64,000 nt of DNA from contig CM032659.1 in the NCBI GenBank assembly GCA_019095985.1, positions 23,763,046 to 23,827,045 on the forward strand, read 5' to 3'. Positions within the stretch are counted from its first letter, which is position 1; the number at the start of each line of letters is the position of its first letter. Made by a program: the position numbers and the translations under genes. The notes under the pieces are model-generated. The model did not search any database and had not been told where the DNA came from. It worked only from the letters and a program-made list of their open reading frames with translations. Positions 1 through 13,000 of this stretch are shown here, piece after piece. The stretch is from Streblospio benedicti. Its lineage: Eukaryota > Annelida > Polychaeta > Spionida > Spionidae.

Positions 1-2473
1 TCATAGATATGAAATACATTCGACATCAAATTTCCTATGTAATGTTAATTGGTATCCAAATGTTTTGATCAATGGGTTGGCGGGTTCATTAATATCATAG
101 TTTTTGTTGCTAGCATCATGAAGAAGTAGTAAGTGATGTGTTTTGCATGATGCTTTTTTAATGTAATAGAAAAAAATCTACTTATTTAGTCAACCAACTA
201 TCCTAAAAACTATACCCAATCTTTGCTTTACAATTTTACATGTATGATTCATGTGTGATATTATCAGTTACTTCATTCTTGCATGAGTCTGTAGAGGTTG
301 ACATCAACGATTAGCGGGTAAAGGATGGTATAGATTACAAATGAACATAAACGTTTTAGATCAAAGTTGACATTAATTAAGTAATAGACGCCAGTTGTTA
401 GGCATAGACACACAGACTATAGCACACCCGTACAGTACTTGCATATGACAAAAGCTATGTGTCCAGGTATAGACATAATATTGATGTGATCTATTGTTTG
501 TTTGATTAATACAGTTCTTACTGTCACAATCATATAATACTCGTAAAAACTCTTGTCGATTTTCAATTATGAGTGGAGTGTGTGTAACTCCAACGTGGTC
601 GAGGTTATTATTTTGTATAGAGAAGCAAGACAGTTAAGCCTAGGGCACATATTACAGCACTGTACTGCAGCTGCTTCCCTAGTTCCAGTGCCACAGCCAG
701 GGAATTTCTTGTGGTTTGTACACGCAAAAGCGCCCAGAAATGACAGCACTCTATAAACATGACATATAATCAGCGTGGAGCGCAACCCCCCCCCCCCCCA
801 CACACACACACACAAAAAAGACAACTCTACCTGCCCACTCCTTGTGTAGCAAATGTTTGGCTCTATGCTGTGTTCTGGCAGTACAATCTACCTGGATCCT
901 GTAATTTATAATGCCTTTTTTTACCGGGCCACCTGTTTTACCCCAGTATTCACTCCAAAGTCGTGTCTTGGCCCTTGTTCAGAGGGATGAATAGAAAGAT
1001 ATTCAAAGTGTCAACATTCCAAAAACATTGATTAAGGTCATACTGAAATAAACAGCTTTGAAGATGTGTAATACTGTCACGCAAACTTGCCTATAAAATG
1101 CTTTGCCATTCTAAAAGGTTTGACGCAAAATGTGAAATGAGATTGATAGCACAGATAACTAATCTACGTCGATAGTGTATAACTGATGTTTTATCGGATT
1201 CAGAACGAATATGACTTGCAATATAGTAGTGGTGGTCAGTGAATAGGGTAGTTTATCAGGTTGATGCTAGGTAAAACAGTCGCGATATATATTTGAAGCA
1301 CTATCACTTTCGTGGTTGTACATGCAGTTGTTTTTGTTGTTGTTTTTGTGTGTGTTTTTTTTTGTTTTTTGGGGCGTGTTGTTTTCTTACGTTTTTTTTC
1401 TTTATGCTGAGTGGTCTCGGCAAAGACTTTTATGGTTTTGTATCAGCATCATAATTATCTTCCCCGCGTCCATCGTTCATTTCCTACAGCAAACTAAGTT
1501 GTCGGTCATTTACAGTTGAAACGGTCAGACTTATACACTCTATGAGTGTCCTACTGGGGTTAATTGGTGTTAATGAAACCATGAACCCGGAACACAAATA
1601 GCGTAAATGGGAAAGTAGACGTTTTAAGTAGGTGAACCTATAAAGGTATAATTTACAGTCCGTTTTGTTGCAGAACGGGCCTATGCAGTGACGTTGATGT
1701 ATTATGTTCAGCGTTGCTGGGACATGTGACTTCGCACGTCCACAAACCTCACATGCGTATTTAATGGGACACGATGTCGTGTGCAAATTGTCGTTTTGTC
1801 GTGAAATGGGTTCGTATATTGTGCGGATTTATGGGGTTTGGCTATTTTTGTACCAAAGGCCAAAGTCTGACACTTTAAGAATCTTGATATTTGAACATTT
1901 ACGGTGGGAGATGAGAAATGTAGGAAGAAAAGCGTGATGCAGTTCTTGAACAAACCCAACAACAACAACAAACAATAAAATACAAATAAAAAACAAACAA
2001 ACAAAAATACGTATGTTTGTATATATGTGACGAGACAATTTGCGAATTAACTTTCCCTACACTATCAAGGCTCTGTTGACTTCGAGAATCAGTGTTGTAC
2101 TTTGGTGCAACACACGAATCGCCGTACATAGCAACATCAAATTAGAAAAGAGTTTATGAACTTGTGTGCAGAAAAGCGACACGTTAAGGTCATTCCGTTA
2201 GTACACACACCATGATAACTTTGTTTCAATATGTTATGGGCTATTATTGTGCTAAAGCATCTATATAGTAGGAAGTTGGCCATTTCTCATTTTGAGGACA
2301 TTCTATAAAGAGACCACATAAAAGGATCTGCGGGAAGAAATGCGGCTAAACTCGACACTAACCTTGAACAAAACCTCCTTGCTTGCATATCATAAAGTGA
2401 AATTGGGGTAAACTTGTTGAGATTCTGTCAGAATGAGAACATTTGAAATTATATGCTCATCGCTTTCCACTGC

Positions 2474-2643
2474 CATAGGCAGATCCAGGGGGTGCTGGGA
2501 GCGCGCCCACCTTTTTCCACTAAAATACTTCATTTTCGTAGGGTTTTTGGCATGTCTGCCATTGATCGCGTGTACAAACCCATGAAATCCTTTAAGTGCC
2601 CGCCCCCCCCCCCACCCCTTTCAAAAACTTGGATCTGCCATTG
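2474..2643 (+). mobile_element. Family B MITE, near-complete copy
   Basis: About 170 bp with imperfect inverted ends (CATAGGCAGATCC on the left, GGATCTGCCATTG on the right). It shares an interior with copies at 22135-22282, 42348-42508, 52853-53186, 56491-56619 and 61923-62106, including a C-rich run and the block CATGAAATCC. The flanking pentamers ACTGC and ATTGC agree at four of five positions, in line with the 5-bp duplication seen at the 61923 copy. It has no coding capacity. The superfamily is not assigned. Confidence 0.7.
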
Positions 2644-5337
2644 ATTGCTCTGTGTGTATCACATAAACAGTCAAACGAAACATGTTAAACAAAAAAAATG
2701 ATTTCTAAAATGCTGGTTTCAATAGGATTTGGTTAGCGACACTAACATATACTATCAGACAGAACTGTAAGTGCATATAATCATTTACAGTAAAAACACA
2801 TATCGAGAATACATGCATGCAACACCATTCTTTCAGATTTCGTCACCGCAGAGCCTTGACAAATTATTGAATATCTTATGCAAGAACGCACCTTGCCCAC
2901 CTTCCTAGTGAATATAAGAGCTATGATGAAATTAATTCGGACTGGTCTCAATTTGTCTCAATAAGGAGGTTGTCTCTTAATCGACGGCTTGCGTTGGACA
3001 TTTTGAAAGACATGCAACTGCATAGATTGTCTTATATTATCAAGTCGATATCTTTCACCTGGTCCTGACTTTCAGAATATTTTGCCATTTGAGGTTTAGT
3101 CCAGTATAGAAAATGCACTTAGCAGTTAGTGTTTATTCGAAAAACGCACAGTAGGTAAAGCATAGGTCAGACAGTTCCACGGCAGCATTTGTAAATATCA
3201 GACATGAGTTGTTTTTAACCAAGCTATATTGGGATATATGCTGACAATCTGGTGCGGTGACACTACTGGCTTAAATCGGGAACGTTTTTTATCATTACAC
3301 GAATCACGAGTCGTGATAAGACGATTTATTAGCGTATGGAAGCTAAGTAGACAAGGAAGTGTGTAGTATATGCTGAGGTCACGATAGCTCGAGTTATATA
3401 TACCAACCCCCAAAACATGAACCATTCTGTGGTTGTTAAGATCTGGATCTACACACGATCGTGACATAATATGACCTATTTTGACATTCACGTTCTATAT
3501 ACGTCTGTCTGAAAAGTCCCATTTATAATCCTACCGCGAATTAGCCTATACTCATGTAGATGTATGTAAATGGATGATGCATCGATGGAGATTCATCAAT
3601 CTAGGACAATATACATAAAATAAACATAAAAAGGGACCTCCTTTCTCTGTAATTTTAGTTATTAGCGTGTGTCGTTTGGCCTTTGCTAATAATCACACAC
3701 GTGACGTAATTATAGTCATTAAGTGGGCGAGAGTCTACTAACTCAACGTGTCCAATTGTTCATGGTGAGAATGTTATAACAGACTGTTGGCAGGTTGTAC
3801 CTGCCTCCGTTGCACCAGGCTTTATGACAAATTATGAGTCTAAGTTAACACGGTCGCCCAAGCTGTTTTTCATCCCCAAGTGCCACGACATGGTCATGTG
3901 AACCGGCTAGGGCACCCGATTGGCATGTACTCTGGCAAGATTCTCGATGTGGAACCTATAGATACTAGATGGTTCGAATGGGGAGTGTCGAGCGAAGTCA
4001 TCCAACTTAGTGTGTTATAAAGCTCCATTACATTTGAACACGACTAGAGAAAGGCACAACCTGCCAACTGTCTGAATTGTCCAGAGAAAACAAATACTCG
4101 AATGAGTTAATCGTGTTAGAATATTGATTTTTTTTCTTGTCAGACCCAGTACAAAACAGAGACGAGGGAGCCTATCAACTCTCACGGGCGCGACCCAATT
4201 TTCAGCGTGGGGGTTCGCCAATATAGTGACATTACACGTGCAGAGATGTTTTTATAATGGTCACAGCTGTGGTTGAAACTGTTAGGCAGGAAGGCAAATT
4301 TTGTGCTAAGTGTGATGTACAATGTATAATATGTTTAGATAAATAAAGTTGCTAACATTCTCATCTTTTGCGAGCGTATTACTCAATGCACAAGTTATTG
4401 CAAATAAACGGTCATTCATGTCGTGCATTTTATGTGAAAGATTTCCGAAGCCCTTAAATGTAAATCTTGTTGGCGCTGTAATAGGAAACATTCTGCATCG
4501 GATGTTCGTTGTTTTTTATTCAAATATGTTCAGGATTTCACGCACTAAGTCATGGTTTGAAAATAAAACATCCGTAGAAAGAGGACATTTAACCTATGAC
4601 GAACATATACTTATTTTAAGTTAAAACTCACCACAGTGACATCTTACTAATAGTAACACCTCATGATTAGGAAAACGTTTTTGATACTCAATGTTTCTAA
4701 ATTATCTTCACAAATATGACTACCTCGTTAATGGAAACACTTATTCATACACATATCAGTGTCCATGATAATGAGGGTTTTACTGTAACTCAGTTATTAA
4801 TTCTAAACCCTCGGTTATTAAGGGAACACAAAACTTTCTACCTACACATGCACAGCATAAACTAGGAAGCGGACATATCTAATAAAATTATCATGAAATT
4901 CACCCGCATTATACGAAATTCCAAGTCATTGAGTCCAGATAAAGCGGGATAATCAACGTTATAATCTGGACTAATCTAACTTCCTGGTGACCCAATGCGG
5001 GTCGTGACTGAAATACGTACATGTTTGGCTATTGTTTGGCCATTTGCATTGTTAGGTTACATTTACATTATGGGCTAGGTGTCCTAATGGCAGGAGGTCG
5101 CTGACTGTTGACAAGGCTAAATATAACATACAACTTGAATGGTAAGATCGCACGTGAACAGCTTTATTTTTCGCAAAATGGTATGCTTGTTTTTCAAAGT
5201 GTGTCGACATCAAATTGGATGGTTATTTTCATAGAATATTTAAAAAAAAATGATTCTACGTCATTCGAATTATTTGGATAATATGCTTCATCCATGTATG
5301 GGATGTGACACCGTGGCGTTTTAAACCTTTTACACAT

Positions 5338-5645
5338 GAGCGAATTCTGTCTACGTAGCCCCACGTGCACTGGCAAACTGGCAAATTCGTCAGAAAATTT
5401 TGAACATGTTCAAAATTTGTTGGCGAATTTACTGGTTAGTTTAGGTTCGTTACAAATAGTTATGCTACGTCTATGGGTCGTAGAACATTCGCACATATAA
5501 GTAACACTTGGTTTGGCTCAGCAACTCAGTGTAACAATCATTTTTACTACGTTCAATGTCGCCTCAATACGCCCATGTAGACAACCTAAACAAAATCGTA
5601 TTAATGCGTTGCACAGATTCGCATATGATCGCCTATCTGTAAATC
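5338..5645 (+). mobile_element. Family E MITE, truncated copy
   Basis: Roughly 300 bp align by eye with 9270-9560. Shared blocks include ACGTGCACTGGC, GAACATGTTCAAA, CACATATAAGTAACACTT and GCGTTGCAC. The terminal inverted repeats present at the 9246-9580 copy are missing here, so this copy has lost its ends. Confidence 0.65.
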
Positions 5646-5720
5646 GGATTCCACTTCGTGCCGTTTCGGTATGCAAATTCGGTGCCATTTTGATTTTGTG
5701 CACAACCACTGGTATACCAC

Positions 5721-5878
5721 TCTGAGTATCAGATGTCAAATTGACCTGTGAAATGTTTCACCTGAGTATAAGAGGTCAAATTGACCTCTGAAATGTTTCA
5801 CGTGAGTATAAGAGGTCAAATTGACCTCTGAAATGTTTCACCAGAGACCCCTCTGAAATGTTTCACCAGAGATTGGAT
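5721..5878 (+). repeat. 40-bp tandem repeat, about 3 copies plus fragments
   Basis: The unit carries AGGTCAAATTGACCT, itself a palindrome resembling a nuclear-receptor-type inverted half-site, followed by GAAATGTTTCA. Units begin near 5722, 5762 and 5802, giving a strict 40-bp period. A shortened fourth unit and a half unit follow up to about 5878. Confidence 0.85.
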
Positions 5879-6327
5879 TATCATAATTTATTAAATTATG
5901 TGACCTAATGCTTGATTTAACATAGTTATTTTTTACGCAGACTATTCAAACCAGCATGATAGATACACGCACTTCTATTTGTGTTTTATAAGCATAGAAA
6001 AGTGCAAACTGACAGTCTGCAAATCTTTAGCAATGCTCAGATTGATCACTTGACCTCATTCACAACCTGAGATGAAAAGCCTGTGAATGGTCAATATTTT
6101 CAATGGGAATAATTATTTGTCAGAGGTGGCTTCAGGATATCTGCTACTCAGATTGCGGTATACTTCCTAGAGTTCTATTTCCAGGGATCCAAGTGTAATT
6201 GATATTACGTTTAATCCTCCCAATGAATGTTCATCTCCGAATTGTTACTGCGCTAGATGGGATGAGAAATACACGAGAAAAAGGGTGGCAATAATAGATG
6301 CCCAAAATACGGGGTGGTCTGACCCCG

Positions 6328-6560
6328 ACTTGAATCATTTATTTAATATACGTGCTATTTATGTTGCGACTTAAATCATTTATTTGATATACGTGCTATT
6401 TATGTTTTTCGATTTCATTATCGTTCTTTTTGCAGGTTAAAATCTCCAACGAAATGAAATAATATAAATATCATCAAGGATATTCGTTACATCATTTTTA
6501 ATCATTTTTTTGCAGGTTAAAATCCACAAAGAAATGAAATATTATTGATATCAACAAGGA
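6328..6560 (+). repeat. Two local direct duplications
   Basis: A unit of about 37 bp containing ATACGTGCTATTTATGTT is repeated back to back near 6335-6405. It is followed by a unit of about 80 bp with TTTTTGCAGGTTAAAATC, present near 6428 and again near 6509, each time followed by a GAAATGAAAT block. Both read as slippage or unequal-exchange duplications. Confidence 0.7.
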
Positions 6561-6829
6561 TATCAGTTTACACTACTTTTGACATCACCAACCTGGAAGT
6601 TGCATACGAAAGTTATAATTACACACAGATATAATATAAGCAGGATGTAAATTATATTAGCAGATAATTGTGAGCCCACGCATAAAGCACGCTATAAATC
6701 AGTCATTTAACAGCACCACAGAGCGTCACAGGCTCTAATAGTACGAATTCCGAAAAGTTAACAAAAACGCGTGCTACGGTCTAAAAGGAATTCGAGTCTC
6801 TAAGGATACTATTAAACACTCAGAGAGAA

Positions 6830-7020
6830 CCTTTTCAAAGTAACTGTAGTAGAATCATCAGCAGAAGAAACTACAACACCAAAAGGAGCAGCTATCCGCA
6901 ACAACCACAACAGCATCAGCAGCAAGTCGCACCAACAACAGCAAAAGCGACAACACCCATCATCAGCAGCAGAAACAGCAGCACTTTTTCTTTAACTCCG
7001 CCTGAGCATCACTCGTCAGC
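6830..7020 (+). promoter_or_regulatory. CAG/CAA-rich 5' leader of the DUOXA-like gene
   Basis: The 190 bp before the ATG at 7021 are rich in CAG, CAA and CCA triplets and lose the AT bias of the DNA upstream, as expected of a transcribed 5' untranslated region. The assignment rests only on composition and position. I see no convincing TATA box, and the transcription start cannot be placed. Confidence 0.4.
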
Positions 7021-10000
7021 ATGACGTGCATGAACGGTGGGAATTGGTATAACTTATGGCGCACCAACTGCGGGCCCACGCGCTACCCGTCCAACAAGAC
7101 CCCGGTGACCGCTGACGTGACCGAGGCGGGGCTGTACTACGCCGGAGTTATAAGCCATATAAGTTGCAGAGAAAAACACCTGGAACCACATTTTTTGCTG
7201 TAATGACGTAAATGAGCTCTCGGCATACACTATGCTAGATTCAAAACATTGCCTTGTTTATATTATTTAAGTACGGTGATTTACTAGTTGAATGAATCAA
7301 AGCATAGAAGAAATATCGCAGAACACTATATGCACAACTTGCGGTTCCAATGCTATTTTCAATGGGGCCTTTTTTTCTTTTTTTTTCTTTTTTTTTAAAT
7401 CAAAGGTCCCCTATTTCATCCATTATTAAGGGCCGAGTCATTATTTAAGCCGTGGGGGGTCGGAAAAAAACTGGGGGGGGGTCAGATGTTTGAATTTGAA
7501 TGTTGTGGGGGGGGTCAGAAGTTTGAATTTGAATGTTGTGGGGGGTCAGAAGTTTCAAAATGGAAGTTGTGGGGGGGGGTCAGAAGTTTAAAATGGAAGA
7601 ATATGGGGGGGTCAAATATTCTGATTCTTGAAATGTTACTGGGGGGGGTCAAATGTCCAAATTTTGTAAATTTACTGAAAGGGGCCGTGGCAAGCGTTTA
7701 TATTTCTTAATAAATGTTGGTAGAATGTCCTGATCTTTTTCTTTGGTATGTGATCAATCATTTGGTTGTATAAAATATCTTGTAATTTTGTACCTAGTTT
7801 AATATGTCAACTCAACACATGCAATTGTATTGCTCATATTTGCCAAAATGCTTTTGACAGAGGATTTTAGTGATTGGATGGAAAACATTTCTTTAAGTAT
7901 GCCTTCCCCAAGAATTTGTACTGCTTAAAAAATATATCAAAGTTAACTTGTCATGATATGAAAGGACTGGTGCTATTAATTGAATTTAGAGTTTTTGATA
8001 ATACCTCATCGGCTCTTATATTAGAGCAATTATCTGAGCCACTGCAAGCAACTTATGAAATGGAATATGAAACCCTTTATCAAGATTGAATTATATTATG
8101 TTTAATTGTCTTTCGACTAACCACTAACTTTTATTTTCGGAAAATGCAATATAAATTCTTTACTTTTTTTTTCTCAAAATAACAGATTGAAGATTAAATC
8201 GCTTTCTCTAAAATCAATTAAATAGCATCAGTCCATTTATATCATGACAAGTTAATATATACAGTTTGTATTACATTTTGTTTATTGCATTTAATAAACT
8301 GGGGAAAAACTAGTTTCATTCATTCATAGTTTCATTCATATAGCTAAATATTTTTGCAAATTTGTACAGCAGATATGACAGTACAATGCTATGCTAATAC
8401 ATACACAGGGCATGTGGAAATGGGGGTGTCATATGCTAGGTAAGATATACTAAAGTGGGGGGGGTCGGAAGTTCATATTTCAGGCATATATTTCAATGTT
8501 GGGGGGTCATATGTTTGATTTGCGAACCCGTGGGGGGGGGTCATATGTTTGATTTACAAACGCAGTAACGTGGGGGGGTCATATGTTTGATTTGCAAACC
8601 CGTGGGGGTCAGAAGTTAGAAACACCGATGTCTAGAAAAACTTCCGACCCCCCCAATTCTTAAATCTTTAAATTTCCATTGATGCAATTCCATTGATGCA
8701 ATTGCCTTTGTACAAAACGCAGTGCCCCTCATTTCAACTCCTGTAGTGGGTCAGTGCAGGTAACTAGGTGGGGTTTGAATGCTAAAACAACATCCTGATC
8801 CAGTTTATGCATAACTTATTTTTTTTTTCTTGACAATATTTATAAGCAAACACACAAGATATTGCGTCGATGTTGACCGCGAAAAATATATCATAAATAG
8901 CTTATCATAAATCAGCAACCAGGAACAACATTTATCAGCCAGAACAGTGGAACCACTTAATCAAGATCACCCTCTTTATGCAGGTTCTGGACGATACCAT
9001 GGAAACGGTCTCATTATAGACTTGTCTTCATTGACCCTTTATTGTACAATGACCACCTGTCAATTCACCTGCGTATTTTGTGTCTCTTGTAGAAGGCGTA
9101 CGTGCTGATCAAGGCTTTCATCGCTATATTCGTCCTTACAAGTATTATGTGTAAGTGTTTACGTATAAAACTACAGAACAATTGATTATGTAAATTGGTT
9201 GATAAAAGAACCTCATCATAGCAACTGCTTTCTAAAGAGTTAGCTTAAAACCCGCTTTACACTATAGCGAATTCCACCTACGTAGCTCTACGTGCACTGG
9301 CGAACTGGCAAATTCGTCAAGAAATTTTGAACATGTTCAAACATTTTGAACGAATATTCAGGTTGGATAACGTTTGCTTCAAACAGTTATGCTGCGTCTA
9401 CGGTTCCCAGAACATTGGCACATATAAGTAACACTTCGCTTGCCTCAGCAACTTGCCGTACCAAGCATTCTTACTGCGTTCAATGCCGCCACAATACGCC
9501 CAAGTTGACGACATGACATAATACGTGCAGATGCGTTGCACGGGTTCGCTCATGATCGCTCCAGTGGAAAGCGGGTTTTAGATATACATGTATGGCCACC
9601 GCAAGAACGAGCATACGTTTTGATAGTCAAAACAACCTAATCTGTCTTGATTCCACTGCTGCGCATAAATCACTATAATGAAATGTGATTTAAACTTATT
9701 TTACCTCTTATGTTTTATACTTCTTTTACTTTAATTATATTCTGTTTATTTGCACAAGGACTTAAAGATAAACAAAAGAGGCAATATTTAATTTCAACCA
9801 AACATTCAGAATAATTAAGAAACTACTGGAAACGAGGCCATCTTCCAAGTCCAGTATTTGATTTATTTAGGTTTGTTTGTTCAGTTTTCACGTTCAACTT
9901 CTTGTGATCACAGGTAAATAAAGTGAACTATTTGCATTGGTGTTTATCCGCAGTTTATACAATGCATAAAATGTGTTGCCAATAATATTGGAAACCTTCT

Positions 10001-13000
10001 TGACGCACCAGAAACCGAAACCGTGACTTGCTTGTCCTTAGATTAAGCTGAGAGTATTAATAGGCCATACTCTGCATACTTTACAAACGATCATGCAGAA
10101 ATAACACAAATATGGTTCATAAACTAGTCTGTTGTATTCTAAACGATTCTTTATTCTATGTTTCCATTTCAAAGCATAATCAAAATATATGAACATACTT
10201 GTATCTTAGACAGTTATCCCACAAGCACTGCAATTATGTGCAATCAAATGTTTTTTTTTATGATCTGTGTTTTTATTTTTTCATGAATTATTTAATGAAA
10301 GAATGTTTACGTCTAACACTGAATAAAACGGATCACTGAAACTCTATTCTGGATCGTGGACCTGTTGTGGTTGTCGGCACATTGCTGTGCTTTTGTGCAC
10401 AAGCATTCATGTCATGAGAACGGATTTTTCTTGATTGACCTAGTGTAGTTGATACTCGAAACAATAATTTTAGAAGCTTATACAATACCTGTATGTTAGC
10501 TAGATAATTACACATAATCAAAAAATAAAAGCATCTCCTTTTATGCATGACAGAAGTGGGCATGGTCTGGGTGTCCGTAGAAAGCAACTCACATGCATTA
10601 AGAAACACACATGCCGTTAACTATGATCGTTTCATTCTGCCCTGCAGTCTGTAATTACAGAAAAACGTGGGAAACGTCTCAATGGAGAGGTGGTCTCCTT
10701 ATGGTCCAAGACGAGCATTCATAATATCTCTTTACAGCTTGGAATGGTTTAGTATACTATAGAGGTGGTCTCAATGTTGTTGGTCTTACCAGGCAATCGG
10801 AACTACTCGGAATGTTTCGGAGCTCAACAGACCTCGGACGTGATCCTCCTCTTATCACATCCGAGGTTTGTTGTGAGAGTAGTGGAAACATACGAGGATT
10901 GTCGAATGCTTACCGGGAGGTTCTCTGATGTTGTGTGCTTTCAGTGTGTAATTACGGCCAGGAGTGGGAGACGTCTCGGCTGGACGTGGTCACGCCGTAC
11001 CGGGCCGGGCTGGACGAGGAGGTGCATGCTGAGTTGGGCGTTAAGATCGGCCTCCGCAGCGTCAACATCACGCTCAGAGGTATTGAGTGCATTATGTTGA
11101 ATTTTAATTGCTTTTTTGTTTAAATTAAATCATAGATATTGCTATCTGGGTTGTGTTTGAATATAACCGGCATAGACAAATAGCTTTACAGAGTAAAATG
11201 TTGACGGTTTGAACAGGCAAATTGTTTGATGCTCAAGCTAATTTGGTTTACTGCCTTCAAGTGGGTCTTTTTTTCGCAAACTACTGGCAAATTTTGTCAT
11301 AACCCAATTTCAATGTTGATAAAAGAGTAAAATCCAACTGGCAAAGTGCCAGTGCCAATATCGAGTCCTGAGTTTGCCAAGATAAAAAAATTGCATTTTG
11401 AAAAACACTCAAAAACTCAACAAAAACAAAAGAAAAGAAAAAAGAAGCGCAAATTAGGTGGGGGTGGAGGCTGAAACCTCACCCTAGTGGGTGTTTCTTT
11501 TTTCACCACGATGATGATTTCAGTAGTTCATAACACCAGGGGTTACAATAAAAGTTGTCCATCATGCAGTGATAAGCATCGCCGTTTGTTGCAGGCTCTC
11601 CGGAAGTGGCGGTCTTCAAGAACGGCACCCACGAGGAGCGCATCAACTACAATGAGCGCCTCAGCTGGAACAACCTGGGCTGGGACCTCGGCCGCGCAGG
11701 CTTCGGCAAGTATGGTGAGTAGAGTGTATGTATGTGTAGCGGTGTTGGCACAGCGACAATGTCAACAGAAGGCTCTAATGATATAGTGTTTTGTGACTGG
11801 AAAAAAGTTTGGGACCACATTTTTTTTTTGCTAGAAAGTATAGAGAATTTGTTGGTATGTAGAATTAAAATGTTCTATGAGAATCGAGTTACGTATATCA
11901 TTTCTCTGAAATAACTATATAAAATGGTATATGTGAAAGGTCCCATGATTACAGAAAGATGCATTTGTTAGCTAATGAGTAGCTGCAGTAGCACTAATCT
12001 CTAGTGAATGCATTTGAATGAAATATCAGCGAACCTAAATAGGACTTGTGTGATATTTGGCAGAGTGACTACGGTATAATGTTTATACAACTGTACGCAT
12101 AGTTATAGGACTATGTGAACTACTATATTAAGTTAAAGTGACTTTGTTCAACTTTATAAAACGTTTAAGTGCAGACATCTTTTAGAGATTTGCACCATGC
12201 AAGGACTGTTTCTCTCGTTTTAATTAACGACGCAGTAAATATCAATTTCAAAATTGACAGTACTTGTAAACAGTTGTTAGTCTCACTTATTGGTTAAGTT
12301 CTTTTTACCATTTTATTCACCGTGAATTTTCAAAGGTAATTATCTTATTCAAGTGTGTTAGTCCATAAGTTATAAGTGACGTAAGCAACGCAAAAAGCTG
12401 TCAACTTAGTAGTGAATATAAACTTTCCCAGACAGGGGCATATTTTCATCTGCAGAGACCGCTCATCATTAATGCTACTGGATGGGCTGAGCCACTCAAT
12501 TTTGAAAGATTATGTTCAATTTTTATTCTACTGTTTGAGAGGTCACTCAATTCGCGTTCAATTCTCAATTCAACATAGGAAGAATATACATGTGCACACT
12601 TCTGTTGTGAATTTACACATTTTCACCATCCATATTTTATCAATGCATCATGTTTGGCATGAATAAACATCTAGACCTATTTTCAATTTTATACTACTGT
12701 ATATCAAAATAACATGTCCCCCTAATAATGTTGGTCGGTCCCTGAAGAATATCATTTTAGTAGTTTGTGCATGAGCTTTAATAAGAATTTGACAGTGATT
12801 TATCCGCCACCATGAAAAGCTACGCTTCACTGTATTCTAATTATTAGGGACAAGGAAGTTGTTTGCTTGCTTTAGGGGGTTTGAATTACAAACGCAAACG
12901 CATTGATTGTGATTTCATAAGTAGTTGCCTACCATAAGCAGCATATATGTTTCCCTCATCCACAGTCGTACGCCTGTCACACTATGACAGTGGATGAGGA

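Larger units (their letters stand above)
1..6560. other. Gene-free 5' flank
   Basis: AT-rich sequence with only short, unconvincing open frames on both strands and no domain I recognise. It holds short homopolymer or dinucleotide runs (C then CA near 787-815, T/G-rich near 1325-1400, A-rich near 1955-2005) plus the repeats listed separately. No DUOX-like exon is visible here on either strand, although DUOX is the usual head-to-head neighbour of DUOXA in vertebrates. Confidence 0.6.

Noticed and set aside
6860-6995. CAG/CAA-rich stretch as a poly-Gln coding exon
   Set aside because: Frames are interrupted by stops, and the DUOXA-like N-terminal motif begins cleanly at the ATG at 7021, so an untranslated leader fits better.
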